Below are positions 41,445 through 51,255 of a stretch of DNA of 64,000 nt, piece by piece. The notes beneath the pieces were generated by a model that was not told the DNA's origin, did not search any database, and saw only the letters and a program-made list of their open reading frames with translations. The position numbers and the translations under genes were made by a program. The stretch comes from Flavobacterium johnsoniae (lineage in GTDB: Bacteria; Bacteroidota; Bacteroidia; Flavobacteriales; Flavobacteriaceae), in assembly GCF_030388325.1 (NCBI RefSeq), contig NZ_CP103794.1, positions 5,146,001-5,210,000 on the forward strand, written 5' to 3'. Each line of letters opens with the position of its first letter. Positions within the stretch are counted from its first letter, which is position 1.

Positions 41445-42281
41445 ATGAAAAGACTTCTCTCTATAGAATTACAAAAAATCTGGATGAATAAAGCCAGTAG
41501 AATTTTAACTTTAACTTATTTCATATTACTTTCTTTTATAGCGCTTATTGCTGCCATAAAATTTGATATTGGTCCATTTAAATTTCATTTAGCCGAAATG
41601 GGAATTTTTAATTTCCCTTTTATCTGGCATTTTAATACGTACGTAGCAGCTTGGTTAAAATTCTTTTTAGCAATTGTAATTGTTTCTATGATGGCTAATG
41701 AATATAGTTACGGAACTTTAAAACAAAATCTAATTGATGGTTTGAGCAAAAAAGAATTTATACTTTCAAAATTCTTGACAGTGACTTTATTTGCATTCGG
41801 ATCTACAGTTTTTGTTTTTATAATGAGTTTGATTTTAGGATTATCTTTTTCATCTTATACTGAATTTGGCATCATTTTTAGCGATTTAGATTACCTCTTA
41901 GCCTTTTTTGTAAAACTAACTGGTTTCTTTTCTTTCTGTTTATTTCTAGGAATTTTAGTAAAACGTTCTGCCTTTGCATTGGGATTTCTTTTGGTTTGGA
42001 GTATAATTGAAGGAATTATAAGAGGAACTTTAGCTTTTAAAATTTTTCCTGAAAGCGATACTGATGAAATGATTACACAGTTTTTGCCTTTAGAAGCAAT
42101 GTCCAATCTGATTGTTAACCCAGGTCCAAGATTATCTGTTATTAAAAATATTGGCACACAAATGGGCATTAGTACGGATATTGATTATAGCGTAAGTTAT
42201 TCAGCAATTTTAATCGTATTAGTATGGACTTTGGTATTTATATCTTCTTCGTATAAATTATTAAAAAATAGAGATTTATAG
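41445..42281 (+). CDS. ABC-2 type transporter permease
   Basis: 278 residues with six predicted membrane helices (for example ILTLTYFILLSFIALIAAI and FLTVTLFAFGSTVFVFIMSLILG) and the ABC-2 feature NEYSYGTLKQNLIDGLSKKEFILSKF after helix 2. Partner of the preceding ATPase. The substrate is unknown; related systems export lantibiotics, peptides or sodium. The last codons overlap the promoter of the next gene. Confidence 0.92.
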   Translation: MKRLLSIELQKIWMNKASRILTLTYFILLSFIALIAAIKFDIGPFKFHLAEMGIFNFPFIWHFNTYVAAWLKFFLAIVIVSMMANEYSYGTLKQNLIDGLSKKEFILSKFLTVTLFAFGSTVFVFIMSLILGLSFSSYTEFGIIFSDLDYLLAFFVKLTGFFSFCLFLGILVKRSAFALGFLLVWSIIEGIIRGTLAFKIFPESDTDEMITQFLPLEAMSNLIVNPGPRLSVIKNIGTQMGISTDIDYSVSYSAILIVLVWTLVFISSSYKLLKNRDL

Positions 42282-42289
42282 TATATTTG
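42282..42289 (+). promoter_or_regulatory. -7 box of the T9SS cargo gene, near-leaderless
   Basis: TATATTTG fits TAnnTTTG and ends only 5 bases before the ATG at 42295; transcription would start at or within a few bases of the start codon. Confidence 0.55.
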
Positions 42290-42294
42290 CTACT

Positions 42295-44643
42295 ATGAAT
42301 TATCCAAAAATACCACTTTTTATATGCCTTTTACTCTGTGTCTGGTCTAAAACTAGTGCCCAAAATATTATTGTTGATCCGAATGTAACTCCAGAAGATT
42401 TAGTTAAAAATATTTTAATCAACAGTGCTTGCTTAAGTATAGAAAATATAAATGCTTCTGGAAATCCAATACCAGGAAAACAAAGTTATGGTTCTTTTAC
42501 AGCGGGAAACAATTTTCCTTTTTCTAGCGGACTTGTTTTAAGCACTTCTTCTAGTAAAAATGCTGAAGGACCATATAATCAGGCAACTTCTATAGGAGAA
42601 AAGATTATGTCTTGGGATGGTGACGAAGATTTGAACACTGCTTTAGGAACTTCTACAAGTACACAAGCAACTGTTTTAGAATTTGATTTTACGCCTTCAA
42701 CCAGTTCAATAAGCTTTAATTATTTTTTTGCTTCGAATGAGTATCAATCTTTTTACCCATGTTCTTATTCAGATGGTTTTGCTTTCTTGATTAAAGAAGT
42801 CGGAACAACAGAACCTTATAAAAATTTAGCTGTTTTACCCAACACAACTACCGCTGTTTCTGCCACAACGGTCCATCCTAGAATCAATAGCACCATTGTT
42901 CAAGGAGTTCCAAAACCAGGATGTGATGCGATTAACGAAAATTACTTTAACGGTTATAATTCACCATCAAGTCCAATTAACTACGCAGGACAAACTGTAG
43001 TTATGAATGCTTTTACAGATGTAGTTCCTAATAAAAAATATCACCTGAAATTGGTTGTTGCTGATGATTTAACTAGAAATTTCCATTCAGCAGTTTTTAT
43101 AGAAGGAGGCAGTTTTTTAAGTAAAATCAATTTTGGAGAAGATAGAACATTTGCTAATGACAATCCGGTTTGCTTTGGCGAAAATTTTGTTTTAGACACA
43201 AAATTAAACGGCGCCAATTATACTTTTAAATGGTACATAAAAGACGCTTCTAACAATTATGTGTTATTATCTGGAGCAACAACGCCAACCTATGCTGTAA
43301 TAACGCCAGGAACATACAAAGTTGAAGCAAGTTTAAACAATGTTTCCTGTATAGCAACAGGAGAAATTTCGGTAGAATTTACCCAAGAAATAAAATCAAC
43401 AAATACTTCTATATTACAATGTGACGATGATACTGATGGAATTACATTTTTTGATTTAACTAAAGTAGCCAATATTGTAAAAAACAACGTTTCGCAAATC
43501 ACCAATCAAGGTTATTATGAAACTTTAGCAAATGCGAGAAACAAAGTAAATCCAATTCTTAATCCAAAAAAATATTTCAACAAATTTCCGAATCAAACTG
43601 TATATGCTAGAATCGAAAATACTTTTGGTTGTTTTGCAACTCCGCAAATTTTGCTAAATGTATCTCCTTATATTATTCCAGATCAGCCTCCATTTGCAAC
43701 ATGCGACGAAGATTCAGAACAAGATGGTTTATATCAATTTAATTTGGCCGATCAAGTAACACCGCAAATTATGACAACACTTCCTTCTGGATTGGTTGTC
43801 AATTACTTCTTAACGGCAGATGATGCTTTATCCGAAACAAATCCGTTGCCGAATATTTTTAAAAATACAATTCCGAATAATCAAACAATTTATGTTCGAG
43901 CTATAAACGGTCCAGATTGCTATGATATCGCTCCTATACAATTAGTTGTACACACTTTTGATCCTCCAAATTTTGAAGACGAGACTTTATATTTGTGCAA
44001 AGGTGAACAAATGACTTTATCGGTTGCAACTGGTTTTAAAAGTTATCAATGGTCAAATGGAGATAATGTTAACTCAACAATAATTAATACAGCTGGAGAT
44101 CATAAGATTGTGGTAACTGACTCAAATGACTGTCAAAAAACAAAAACATTTAAAGTAATTTTATCTGAACCAGCATTCATTACTGGAGCTGACGTAAAAG
44201 ATTTTTCTGGAATAGATAATTCTGTTCAAGTTTTATATACTGGAGTTGGTAATTATGAATTCTCGCTTGACGGATATACTTTCCAAGACGATCCTACATT
44301 TAGGCAAGTAAAATCAGGCATTTATAATGCAACAGCTCGAGACAAACATGGATGTGGCATTTCTAATTCATTTTTGCTTTATGTTTTAGATTATCCTCGA
44401 TTCTTCACTCCGAATGGAGATGGTTACAACGACCTTTGGGCAATTGAAAATATAGGTCAAATGCCAGATTATAGTATTTCTATTTTTGATCGCTATGGAA
44501 AACTATTAAAACAAATGAATCAAAATAGTTCTGGCTGGAATGGAGTATTCAACGGACAAGAATTACCTTCAGACGATTATTGGTTTACGCTTTTATTTGT
44601 AAACGGGAAAATTGTTAAAGGTCATTTCTCATTAAAAAGATAA
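42295..44643 (+). CDS. T9SS-secreted choice-of-anchor L protein
   Basis: 782 residues. A signal peptide ends near TSAQ. The choice-of-anchor L domain (about 25-270) contains PFSSGLVLSTSSSKNAEGPYN, DFTPSTSSISFNYFFASNEYQSF and SDGFAFLIKE. The middle holds repeated beta-sandwich segments (CDDDTDGITFFDLT, CDEDSEQDGLYQFNLA). The end is a type B T9SS sorting domain: FFTPNGDGYNDLWAIENI, then IFDRYGKLL, GWNGVFNGQELPSDDYWF and a final GHFSLKR. It is probably exported to the cell surface or medium, with an adhesive role likely. Confidence 0.92.
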   Translation: MNYPKIPLFICLLLCVWSKTSAQNIIVDPNVTPEDLVKNILINSACLSIENINASGNPIPGKQSYGSFTAGNNFPFSSGLVLSTSSSKNAEGPYNQATSIGEKIMSWDGDEDLNTALGTSTSTQATVLEFDFTPSTSSISFNYFFASNEYQSFYPCSYSDGFAFLIKEVGTTEPYKNLAVLPNTTTAVSATTVHPRINSTIVQGVPKPGCDAINENYFNGYNSPSSPINYAGQTVVMNAFTDVVPNKKYHLKLVVADDLTRNFHSAVFIEGGSFLSKINFGEDRTFANDNPVCFGENFVLDTKLNGANYTFKWYIKDASNNYVLLSGATTPTYAVITPGTYKVEASLNNVSCIATGEISVEFTQEIKSTNTSILQCDDDTDGITFFDLTKVANIVKNNVSQITNQGYYETLANARNKVNPILNPKKYFNKFPNQTVYARIENTFGCFATPQILLNVSPYIIPDQPPFATCDEDSEQDGLYQFNLADQVTPQIMTTLPSGLVVNYFLTADDALSETNPLPNIFKNTIPNNQTIYVRAINGPDCYDIAPIQLVVHTFDPPNFEDETLYLCKGEQMTLSVATGFKSYQWSNGDNVNSTIINTAGDHKIVVTDSNDCQKTKTFKVILSEPAFITGADVKDFSGIDNSVQVLYTGVGNYEFSLDGYTFQDDPTFRQVKSGIYNATARDKHGCGISNSFLLYVLDYPRFFTPNGDGYNDLWAIENIGQMPDYSISIFDRYGKLLKQMNQNSSGWNGVFNGQELPSDDYWFTLLFVNGKIVKGHFSLKR

Positions 44644-44695
44644 AAATTTAAACTCTAAAATTTAAATTCCAAATTCTAAAATACGGTAAAAAAAG

Positions 44696-44745
44696 AATCC
44701 CAAACTCCATTCCCGAGGCTTCGGGAGGAATTTGGGATTTTTTAT
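44696..44745. terminator. Composite bidirectional terminator with a family H core
   Basis: The outer stem AATCCCAAA (44696-44704) with TTTGGGATT (44731-44739) encloses the palindrome TCCCGAGGCTTCGGGA (44711-44726). T-rich and A-rich tails allow termination of both convergent genes. Confidence 0.8.
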
Positions 44746-44762
44746 ATTGAAAGAAAAACTAA

Positions 44763-46559
44763 TTAGATTTTATATCTTTTTCTATCAGTTTCACTTAAGT
44801 AAATCTTTCTTAAACGAAGAGATTTTGGAGTAACTTCAACATACTCATCTTTTTGAATGTACTCTAAAGCTTCTTCTAAAGAGAATTTGATAGCTGGAAT
44901 AATTCTAGCTTTATCATCAGCTCCAGAAGAACGTACGTTAGAAAGTTTTTTCGTTTTAGTAACGTTAACAGTCATATCGTCGCTACGAGTGTTTTCTCCA
45001 ATAACCTGACCTTCATAAATATCCTCATTTGGATCAACGAAGAATTTACCACGATCTTGTAATTTATCGATAGAGTAAGGAATAGCTTTTCCGTTTTCCA
45101 TTGAGATTAATGAACCGTTGTTACGTCCAGGAATTTCTCCTTTGTATGGTTCGTAACCTATGAAACGGTGTGCCATAATAGCCTCACCAGCTGTAGCAGT
45201 AAGTAATTGATTTCTTAAACCGATAATTCCACGAGATGGAATATTGAATTTAATAATCATACGCTCACCTTTACCTTCCATAGAAAGCATTTCACCTTTA
45301 CGGATTGTAACGAATTCAACCGCTCTACCTGAAAGATTTTCTGGTAAGTCGATAGTTAATTCCTCAATTGGCTCACATTTAACGCCATCAACTTCTTTGA
45401 TGATAACCTGTGGCTGACCAATTTGAAGCTCATATCCTTCTCTTCTCATTGTTTCAATAAGAACAGATAAGTGAAGTACACCACGACCAAAAACCATGAA
45501 TTTATCAGCAGAATCAGTTTCTCCAACTTTCATTGCTAAGTTTTTTTCAAGCTCTTTCGTTAATCTTTCACGGATATGACGAGAAGTAACAAATTTACCT
45601 TCTTTACCAAAGAAAGGAGAATCGTTAATTGTAAACAACATACTCATTGTTGGTTCATCGATAGCAATCGTTTGTAAAGCTTCTGGATTTTCAAAGTCAG
45701 CAATTGTATCACCAATTTCAAAACCTTCAACACCTACAACAGCACAAATATCACCAGCAACTACTTCTTCAACTTTTCTACGGCCTAAACCTTCGAAAGT
45801 GTGTAATTCTTTAATTCTTGATTTGATAACTTTACCATCTCTTTTTACTAAAGAAATTGGCATTCCTTCTTTTAAAGTTCCTCTTTCAAGACGACCAATA
45901 GCGATACGACCTGTAAATGAAGAGAAATCCAAAGATGTAATTAACATTTGAGGAGTACCTTCAGAAACTTTAGGAGCTGGAACATTAGCAATAACCATGT
46001 CTAATAATGGCTCAATGTTTTCTGTTTGATTTTTCCAATCATCAGACATCCAGTTGTTTTTAGCAGAACCGTAAACAGCTGGGAAATCTAATTGTTCTTC
46101 AGTAGCACCTAACTCAAACATTAAGTCGAAAACTTTTTCGTGAACTTCTTCTGGAGTACAGTTTTCTTTATCAACTTTGTTAATAACCACGCATGGTTTT
46201 AAACCTAAGTCAATAGCTTTTTGTAGCACGAAACGCGTTTGTGGCATTGGTCCTTCAAAAGCATCTACTAGTAAGCATACACCATCGGCCATGTTCAATA
46301 CACGTTCAACTTCACCTCCAAAATCCGCGTGGCCTGGAGTGTCAATAATATTGATTTTTGTTCCTTTATATTGAACTGATACGTTTTTAGAAGTAATTGT
46401 AATACCTCTCTCACGCTCTAAATCGTTATTATCTAGGATTAAATCACCTGTGTTCTCGTTTTCACGAAATAATTGACAGTGATACATAATTTTATCAACC
46501 AAAGTGGTTTTACCGTGATCGACGTGGGCAATAATTGCAATGTTTCTAATAGATTCCAT
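44763..46559 (-). CDS. typA: Translational GTPase TypA/BipA
   Basis: 598 residues, the usual TypA length. G1 is AHVDHGKTT (11-19), followed by ERERGITI (switch I), [12 protein letters not shown] (G3) and NKVD (G4), then EF-Tu-like domain II, EF-G-like domains and the TypA-specific C terminus ending [11 protein letters not shown]. It assists 50S subunit assembly and growth under stress by binding ribosomes. It has its own -7 box. Confidence 0.97.
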   Translation of the reverse strand: MESIRNIAIIAHVDHGKTTLVDKIMYHCQLFRENENTGDLILDNNDLERERGITITSKNVSVQYKGTKINIIDTPGHADFGGEVERVLNMADGVCLLVDAFEGPMPQTRFVLQKAIDLGLKPCVVINKVDKENCTPEEVHEKVFDLMFELGATEEQLDFPAVYGSAKNNWMSDDWKNQTENIEPLLDMVIANVPAPKVSEGTPQMLITSLDFSSFTGRIAIGRLERGTLKEGMPISLVKRDGKVIKSRIKELHTFEGLGRRKVEEVVAGDICAVVGVEGFEIGDTIADFENPEALQTIAIDEPTMSMLFTINDSPFFGKEGKFVTSRHIRERLTKELEKNLAMKVGETDSADKFMVFGRGVLHLSVLIETMRREGYELQIGQPQVIIKEVDGVKCEPIEELTIDLPENLSGRAVEFVTIRKGEMLSMEGKGERMIIKFNIPSRGIIGLRNQLLTATAGEAIMAHRFIGYEPYKGEIPGRNNGSLISMENGKAIPYSIDKLQDRGKFFVDPNEDIYEGQVIGENTRSDDMTVNVTKTKKLSNVRSSGADDKARIIPAIKFSLEEALEYIQKDEYVEVTPKSLRLRKIYLSETDRKRYKI

Positions 46560-46578
46560 CTGTGATTTTTAATGGGCG

Positions 46579-46586
46579 CAAAGGTA
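46579..46586 (-). promoter_or_regulatory. -7 box of typA
   Basis: Minus-strand TACCTTTG fits TAnnTTTG, 19 bases before the start codon. Confidence 0.6.
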
Positions 46587-46714
46587 CACTTTATTTTGAT
46601 AAAAAAAACGTTTCTAATATAGTTTACGTATATACAATCAATTAGTTAATATAATTCATCAAAATATAGCCCTTAAATTGACATTAACATATGTTTAGTT
46701 ATAGTTAATTTAAC

Positions 46715-46722
46715 TATATTTG
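46715..46722 (+). promoter_or_regulatory. -7 box of the PAS kinase gene, near-leaderless
   Basis: TATATTTG ends 5 bases before the ATG at 46728, the same distance as for the T9SS cargo gene. Confidence 0.55.
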
Positions 46723-46727
46723 GAGTA

Positions 46728-48437
46728 ATGAAAAGTAAAACTCTCCAAATTACTCTTATTTACACCATCATAACGATAATTATGGCAATTATTTGTCATC
46801 AATTACTAACAACCTACTTTTCACTTTCTCAATACCCGCTTTTATCGCTCTTGAAGGATATTTCATTCATTTTAATAACGGGAATAGTTTTTAGCTTCAT
46901 ACTTTCAAAAAACGAAAAAAAGAATATTAGCATTTTCGAAAAGTTAAACAAAACTAATGAAGACATAAAGGAATCTAACGAGAAATATGACATTGTAGCA
47001 AAAGCAACAAGCGACACAATTTGGGATTGGAAAATTCAAGAAGACAGCATCAATTGGAACAAAGGAATCGAAAGCGTTTTTGGTTACAACCCAGAAGAAG
47101 TGGGCAAAACTTCAAAATGGTGGTTTGATAAAATTCACCCTGAAGACAGCATCCGAATGTCAATAAAACTCTACTCTTTTATTGAACAAAAAACACAAAA
47201 TTGGCAGGATCAATATCGTTTTAGATGCGCAGATGACACTTACAAATATGTTTTAGACAGGGGTTTTTTATTAAAGGATGAAAAAGGAAGAGCCATCAGA
47301 ATGATTGGAGCCATTCAGGATATCACTAAACAAAAAGAAGAAGAACAACGTTTAAAACTTCTGGAAACGGTAATTACACAATCTAAAGATTCTATTTTAA
47401 TTACAGAAGCCAATTCGCCAGACGGTAAAATTCCAAAAATCGTTTATGTTAACCCAGCGTTTTCACAAATGTCAGGTTATCAGTCTAATGAAATAATTGG
47501 AAAATCAGCCAATATTTTTAAAGGCCCAAAATCTGATTCTGACGAATTAAAAAAATTATTAAAGGCAATAAAAAACGAAGAAGAATGCCTAATCGAAACT
47601 ATTACTTATACCAAAAACAAGGAAGAATACTGGGTACGTTTCTCTATGATTCCGATTTTTAATAATGATGAAGTTATTACCCACTGGATTTCTATACAGC
47701 GAGATATTACAGACGAAAAAAAATTAGAAACAGAAAAAGAACATCTTATTCGAGAACTTACTCAAAACAACAAAGATCTTAAGCAGTTCTCTTACATAAC
47801 TTCTCACAACCTTCGAGCTCCATTATCTAATCTAATTGGACTTCTAAACTTAACTGAAGATATTCCGATTGAGAATGAAGAACTCCAAGAAATCTTAGCA
47901 GGATTTACAAAATCTACCCATTTGCTTAACGAAACAATTAATGATTTAGTGAAAGTCATTATTATTAAAGACAATCCTTCAATGCAAAAAGAAGAAGTTT
48001 CTTTAAAAGAAGTTTTTGAAAATGTTTTTAGCCAATTATCCTTCCAAATTGAATTACACAAACCCATTATCAAACTTAAGTTTGACAAACTGCCACAGCT
48101 AATAATAAATAAAGCGTATATTGAAAGCATTTTACTTAATCTGCTAACCAATTCAATAAAATACAAATCTGAAAACAGAAAACTAAAAATAGCTATTATA
48201 GCCGAACAAGTAGACAATAAGGCAATAATCACCTTTAAGGACAACGGAATAGGAATCGATTTAGAAAGAAATCGAGATAAAGTTTTTGGGCTATATCAAA
48301 GATTCCACAATTATCCAGACAGCAAAGGATTAGGGCTTTATCTTGTAAAATCGCAAGTAGAAACGATGGGAGGAACAATTGCCATAGATAGTGAAGTTAA
48401 CAAAGGCACCACATTTACAATAACATTTAAAAACTAA
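46728..48437 (+). CDS. PAS-domain sensor histidine kinase
   Basis: 569 residues. Two N-terminal membrane helices (about 7-27 and 35-60), two PAS domains with PAC tails (about 85-200: WDWKIQEDSINWNKGIESVFGYNPEEVG; about 210-335: YVNPAFSQMSGYQSNEIIGKS, ISIQRDITDEKKLE), then a HisKA domain with His360 in ITSHNLRAPLSN and an ATPase domain (NLLTNSIKY, FKDNGIGID, GLGLYLVKSQVETMGG). It is linked to a single-domain receiver 5 bases downstream. The LOV-type cysteine is absent, so these are not photoreceptor domains by sequence. Confidence 0.94.
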   Translation: MKSKTLQITLIYTIITIIMAIICHQLLTTYFSLSQYPLLSLLKDISFILITGIVFSFILSKNEKKNISIFEKLNKTNEDIKESNEKYDIVAKATSDTIWDWKIQEDSINWNKGIESVFGYNPEEVGKTSKWWFDKIHPEDSIRMSIKLYSFIEQKTQNWQDQYRFRCADDTYKYVLDRGFLLKDEKGRAIRMIGAIQDITKQKEEEQRLKLLETVITQSKDSILITEANSPDGKIPKIVYVNPAFSQMSGYQSNEIIGKSANIFKGPKSDSDELKKLLKAIKNEEECLIETITYTKNKEEYWVRFSMIPIFNNDEVITHWISIQRDITDEKKLETEKEHLIRELTQNNKDLKQFSYITSHNLRAPLSNLIGLLNLTEDIPIENEELQEILAGFTKSTHLLNETINDLVKVIIIKDNPSMQKEEVSLKEVFENVFSQLSFQIELHKPIIKLKFDKLPQLIINKAYIESILLNLLTNSIKYKSENRKLKIAIIAEQVDNKAIITFKDNGIGIDLERNRDKVFGLYQRFHNYPDSKGLGLYLVKSQVETMGGTIAIDSEVNKGTTFTITFKN

Positions 48438-48442
48438 TTATT

Positions 48443-48850
48443 ATGCTTGAGCAGATTTTATGCATAGACGATGATCCAATCACATTAATGCTATGCAAAA
48501 AAGTAATTTCAAAATCTTCATTTTCGCATGAAGTTATTACAGCTCAAAACGGTGAAGAAGCACTTCATCATTTCAACACCTTAAAATACACCAATGATAA
48601 AAATAAAAAAAAACCAGAATTAATATTTTTAGATCTAAACATGCCTATCATGGGTGGCTGGGAATTTTTAGATCATTTTACTTCTTCTGCTTATAATGAA
48701 TTTAATTCTGCTCCAGTAATTGTTTTATCCTCAACGATTGATCCCGAAGATCTTGCTAAAGCAAAAAAATACCCAATTATCATTGATTTTCTTTCAAAAC
48801 CGGTTACACAACAGATGTTAGAATATCTTAAAAAGAAAATTGATTTATAA
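48443..48850 (+). CDS. Single-domain response regulator (CheY-like)
   Basis: 135 residues, receiver only. Acidic residues Asp9-Asp11 in CIDDDP, phosphoacceptor Asp64 in FLDLNMPIMGGWEF, VIVLSSTI, and Lys119 in FLSKPV are present. There is no output domain, so it must act by protein contact. It is coupled to the PAS kinase 5 bases upstream; a phosphorelay or stress-signalling role is likely. Confidence 0.94.
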   Translation: MLEQILCIDDDPITLMLCKKVISKSSFSHEVITAQNGEEALHHFNTLKYTNDKNKKKPELIFLDLNMPIMGGWEFLDHFTSSAYNEFNSAPVIVLSSTIDPEDLAKAKKYPIIIDFLSKPVTQQMLEYLKKKIDL

Positions 48851-48873
48851 AATTTTCAAAACTCCAAATATTT

Positions 48874-48926
48874 AAAATCCAAATTCCAATCTTTACATAG
48901 ATTTGAATTTGGATTTTATTTTTTGT
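48874..48926 (+). terminator. Intrinsic terminator after the response regulator
   Basis: AAAATCCAAATTC (48874-48886) pairs perfectly with 48905-48917, followed by a T-rich tract. Confidence 0.85.
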
Positions 48927-48955
48927 TTGAATTTCTATTGGAGTTAAAGCAAAAA

Positions 48956-48978
48956 AAAGTCCTCTAAAAGAGGACTTT
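48956..48978 (-). terminator. Intrinsic terminator of rpsT
   Basis: AAAGTCCTCT (48956-48965) pairs with AGAGGACTTT (48969-48978); the A-run to the left is the minus-strand T-tract. Confidence 0.88.
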
Positions 48979-49002
48979 AATATCTTTAGCAAATTGTATT
49001 AA

Positions 49003-49254
49003 TTACAATTTAGCAACATGTTTAGTTAATTTAGACTTCAAGTTAGAAGCTTTATTATCATGAATGATGTTCTTTTTAGCTAATTTATCAATCATAGAGA
49101 TTACAGTAGATAACTTAGCAGCAGCATCAGACTTATCAGTAGCTAATCTTAACGCTTTAATAGCATTACGAGTAGTTTTGTGTTGGTATCTGTTAAGTAC
49201 TCTTTTCTTTTCGTTACTTCTGATTCTTTTTAATGCTGACTTATGATTTGCCAT
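49003..49254 (-). CDS. rpsT: 30S ribosomal protein S20
   Basis: 83 residues, basic and helical: MANHKSALKRIRSNEKKRVLN is the standard S20 start, followed by HKTTRNAIKAL and a C-terminal KKNIIHDNKASNLKSKLTKHV. It binds the 5' domain of 16S rRNA. Monocistronic, with its own terminator. Confidence 0.97.
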   Translation of the reverse strand: MANHKSALKRIRSNEKKRVLNRYQHKTTRNAIKALRLATDKSDAAAKLSTVISMIDKLAKKNIIHDNKASNLKSKLTKHVAKL

Positions 49255-49408
49255 TTTCTTTCAATTTTAGATGTAATAATTATTATAAATACTAGTTAAA
49301 AAAGAAAAACCTCCCACAATTGCAAAGCAATCACTTTGGTTTTAACTAATAAAATAAAAACCGAGACACCAATTCTTATTTTACAAAACTTATTTACAAC
49401 TAATTTTG

Positions 49409-49480
49409 TAGTCCGTAGGGGAATCGAACCCCTGTTACCAGGATGAAAACCTGGCGTCCTAACCCCTAGACGAACGGACC
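49409..49480 (-). tRNA. tRNA-Glu (anticodon TTC), copy 2
   Basis: 72 bases: acceptor GGTCCGT pairs with ACGGACT (one G-T pair at position 1), the D arm contains GTCTAGGGGTTAGGAC, the anticodon stem CCAGG/CCTGG encloses loop TTTTCAT with anticodon TTC, and the T arm is AGGGG TTCGATT CCCCT. CCA is not encoded. It is preceded, in transcription order, by the other tRNA-Glu. Confidence 0.96.
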
Positions 49481-49525
49481 TAAATTCTCCTAGTTTGGAA
49501 ACTTTTCAATATGTAATATAACTTG

Positions 49526-49597
49526 TAGTCCGTGGGGGAATCGAACCCCCCTTACCAGGATGAAAACCTGGCGTCCTAACCGATAGACGAACGGACC
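49526..49597 (-). tRNA. tRNA-Glu (anticodon TTC), copy 1
   Basis: 72 bases with the same acceptor and anticodon arms as the copy 45 bases downstream; it differs in the D arm (GTCTATCGGTTAGGAC) and T stem (GGGGG/CCCCC). It is the promoter-proximal member of the pair. Confidence 0.96.
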
Positions 49598-49617
49598 GTG
49601 CTTCTCTAATGCGGATG

Positions 49618-49647
49618 CAAAGATACATCTATTTTTTAGTTGCACAA
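49618..49647 (-). promoter_or_regulatory. Full promoter (TTG-N19-TAnnTTTG) of the tRNA-Glu pair
   Basis: On the minus strand TTG (49645-49647) is followed by 19 bases and then TATCTTTG (49618-49625), a complete Bacteroidota vegetative promoter; the first tRNA starts 20 bases downstream. Confidence 0.85.
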
Positions 49648-49675
49648 TAGCTGATGCTAATTTTTTTATTTTTTT

Positions 49676-51154
49676 TTAATAAGCCTTTGCAAACAGCACT
49701 CTTTTCGAAGAAGGACCACCAGTAAACACACAGGTTCCCGCCTCTTCAACAGCGTCCAAAGGAATACAACGAATCGTAGCTTTTGTCAAGTCTTTTATCT
49801 TTTCTTCGGTAGCCGCAGTTCCATCCCAATGTGCTGAAACAAAACCTCCTTTACCTTCTAAAACCTCTTTAAATTCCTCAAAGCTATTTACTTCTGTAAT
49901 ATGTGTATTACGATAATTCAAAGCTCTATCAAACAAATCTTTCTGAATCTGCTCTAACAAATCATTTACATAATCAACAATTTTCTCTGAAGCCACAACT
50001 TCTTTTGACAAATTATCGCGTCTTGCCACTTCAAAAGTTCCGTTTTCTAAATCTTTCGGACCAACAGCAATTCTAACAGGAACACCTTTTAATTCCCATT
50101 CAGCAAATTTAAATCCTGGCTTTTGAGTCGTCCTGTCATCATATTTTACAGAAATCTTTAGTTTTTTCAATTTTGCAGTCAATTCATTAACCGCAGCAGT
50201 GATTTGCGCTAACTGCTCATCTGTTTTATGAATAGGAACAATTACCACCTGAATTGGCGCCAAATTAGGAGGCAGAACCAAACCTTGATCATCTGAATGC
50301 GTCATAATCAAAGCCCCCATCAAACGAGTTGATACTCCCCAAGAAGTTCCCCAAACATGTTCTTGTTTTCCTTCCGCATTAGCAAACTTAACGTCAAATG
50401 CTTTTGCAAAATTTTGACCTAAAAAGTGAGAAGTTCCAGCCTGCAAAGCTTTTCCATCCTGCATCAAAGCTTCAATACAATAAGTTTCATCAGCACCTGC
50501 AAAACGTTCTGTTTCTGTTTTAAATCCTTTCACTACAGGAATTGCCATAAAGTTTTCAGCAAAATCTGCATATACATTCATCATTTTCTCAGATTCCTCA
50601 ATAGCTTCTGCTTTTGTAGCGTGAGCTGTATGCCCTTCCTGCCATAAAAACTCTGCAGTTCTTAAAAACAAACGCGTACGCATTTCCCAACGAACCACAT
50701 TAGCCCATTGATTAATCAACAAAGGCAAATCTCTATATGACTGTACCCATCCTTTATATGTAGACCAAATAATTGCTTCACTTGTCGGACGAACAATAAG
50801 CTCTTCTTCTAGTTTTGCATTTGGATCAACCATTAATTTTCCGGGCCTATCTTCATCATTTTTTAATCTATAATGCGTCACAACGGCACATTCTTTTGCA
50901 AATCCCTCAGCATTCGTTTCTTCAGCCTCAAACATGCTCTTCGGCACGAATAAAGGAAAATAAGCATTTTGATGTCCTGTTTCTTTAAACATTCGATCTA
51001 ACTCAGCCTGCATTTTTTCCCAAATAGCATATCCGTACGGTTTAATAACCATACATCCTCTAACTCCTGAATTTTCAGCTAGATCTGCTTTTACAACCAG
51101 CTCGTTATACCATTTCGAATAATCTTCTGATCTTGTAGTGAGGTTCTTACTCAT
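49676..51154 (-). CDS. proS: Prolyl-tRNA synthetase, archaeal/eukaryal type
   Basis: 492 residues, the short form without the bacterial editing insertion domain. Class II motifs are visible: [16 protein letters not shown], motif 2 region [15 protein letters not shown] and [14 protein letters not shown], and an anticodon-binding domain ([12 protein letters not shown]). The C-terminal zinc-binding-like extension ends [12 protein letters not shown]. This type is normal in Bacteroidota. Confidence 0.96.
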   Translation of the reverse strand: MSKNLTTRSEDYSKWYNELVVKADLAENSGVRGCMVIKPYGYAIWEKMQAELDRMFKETGHQNAYFPLFVPKSMFEAEETNAEGFAKECAVVTHYRLKNDEDRPGKLMVDPNAKLEEELIVRPTSEAIIWSTYKGWVQSYRDLPLLINQWANVVRWEMRTRLFLRTAEFLWQEGHTAHATKAEAIEESEKMMNVYADFAENFMAIPVVKGFKTETERFAGADETYCIEALMQDGKALQAGTSHFLGQNFAKAFDVKFANAEGKQEHVWGTSWGVSTRLMGALIMTHSDDQGLVLPPNLAPIQVVIVPIHKTDEQLAQITAAVNELTAKLKKLKISVKYDDRTTQKPGFKFAEWELKGVPVRIAVGPKDLENGTFEVARRDNLSKEVVASEKIVDYVNDLLEQIQKDLFDRALNYRNTHITEVNSFEEFKEVLEGKGGFVSAHWDGTAATEEKIKDLTKATIRCIPLDAVEEAGTCVFTGGPSSKRVLFAKAY

Positions 51155-51217
51155 ATTATATAGTTTGGCACAAATTTTGTTTTAATAATTTTAACTAAAT
51201 AGTTTGACAAAACTAAC

Positions 51218-51225
51218 TATTTTTG
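51218..51225 (+). promoter_or_regulatory. -7 box of the Gly/Tyr-rich lipoprotein gene
   Basis: TATTTTTG fits TAnnTTTG, 30 bases before the ATG. The TTG at 51204 is too close to be a normal -33 element. Confidence 0.45.
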
Positions 51226-51255
51226 TAATGTGCAACAATAAAAAACACCACAGAT

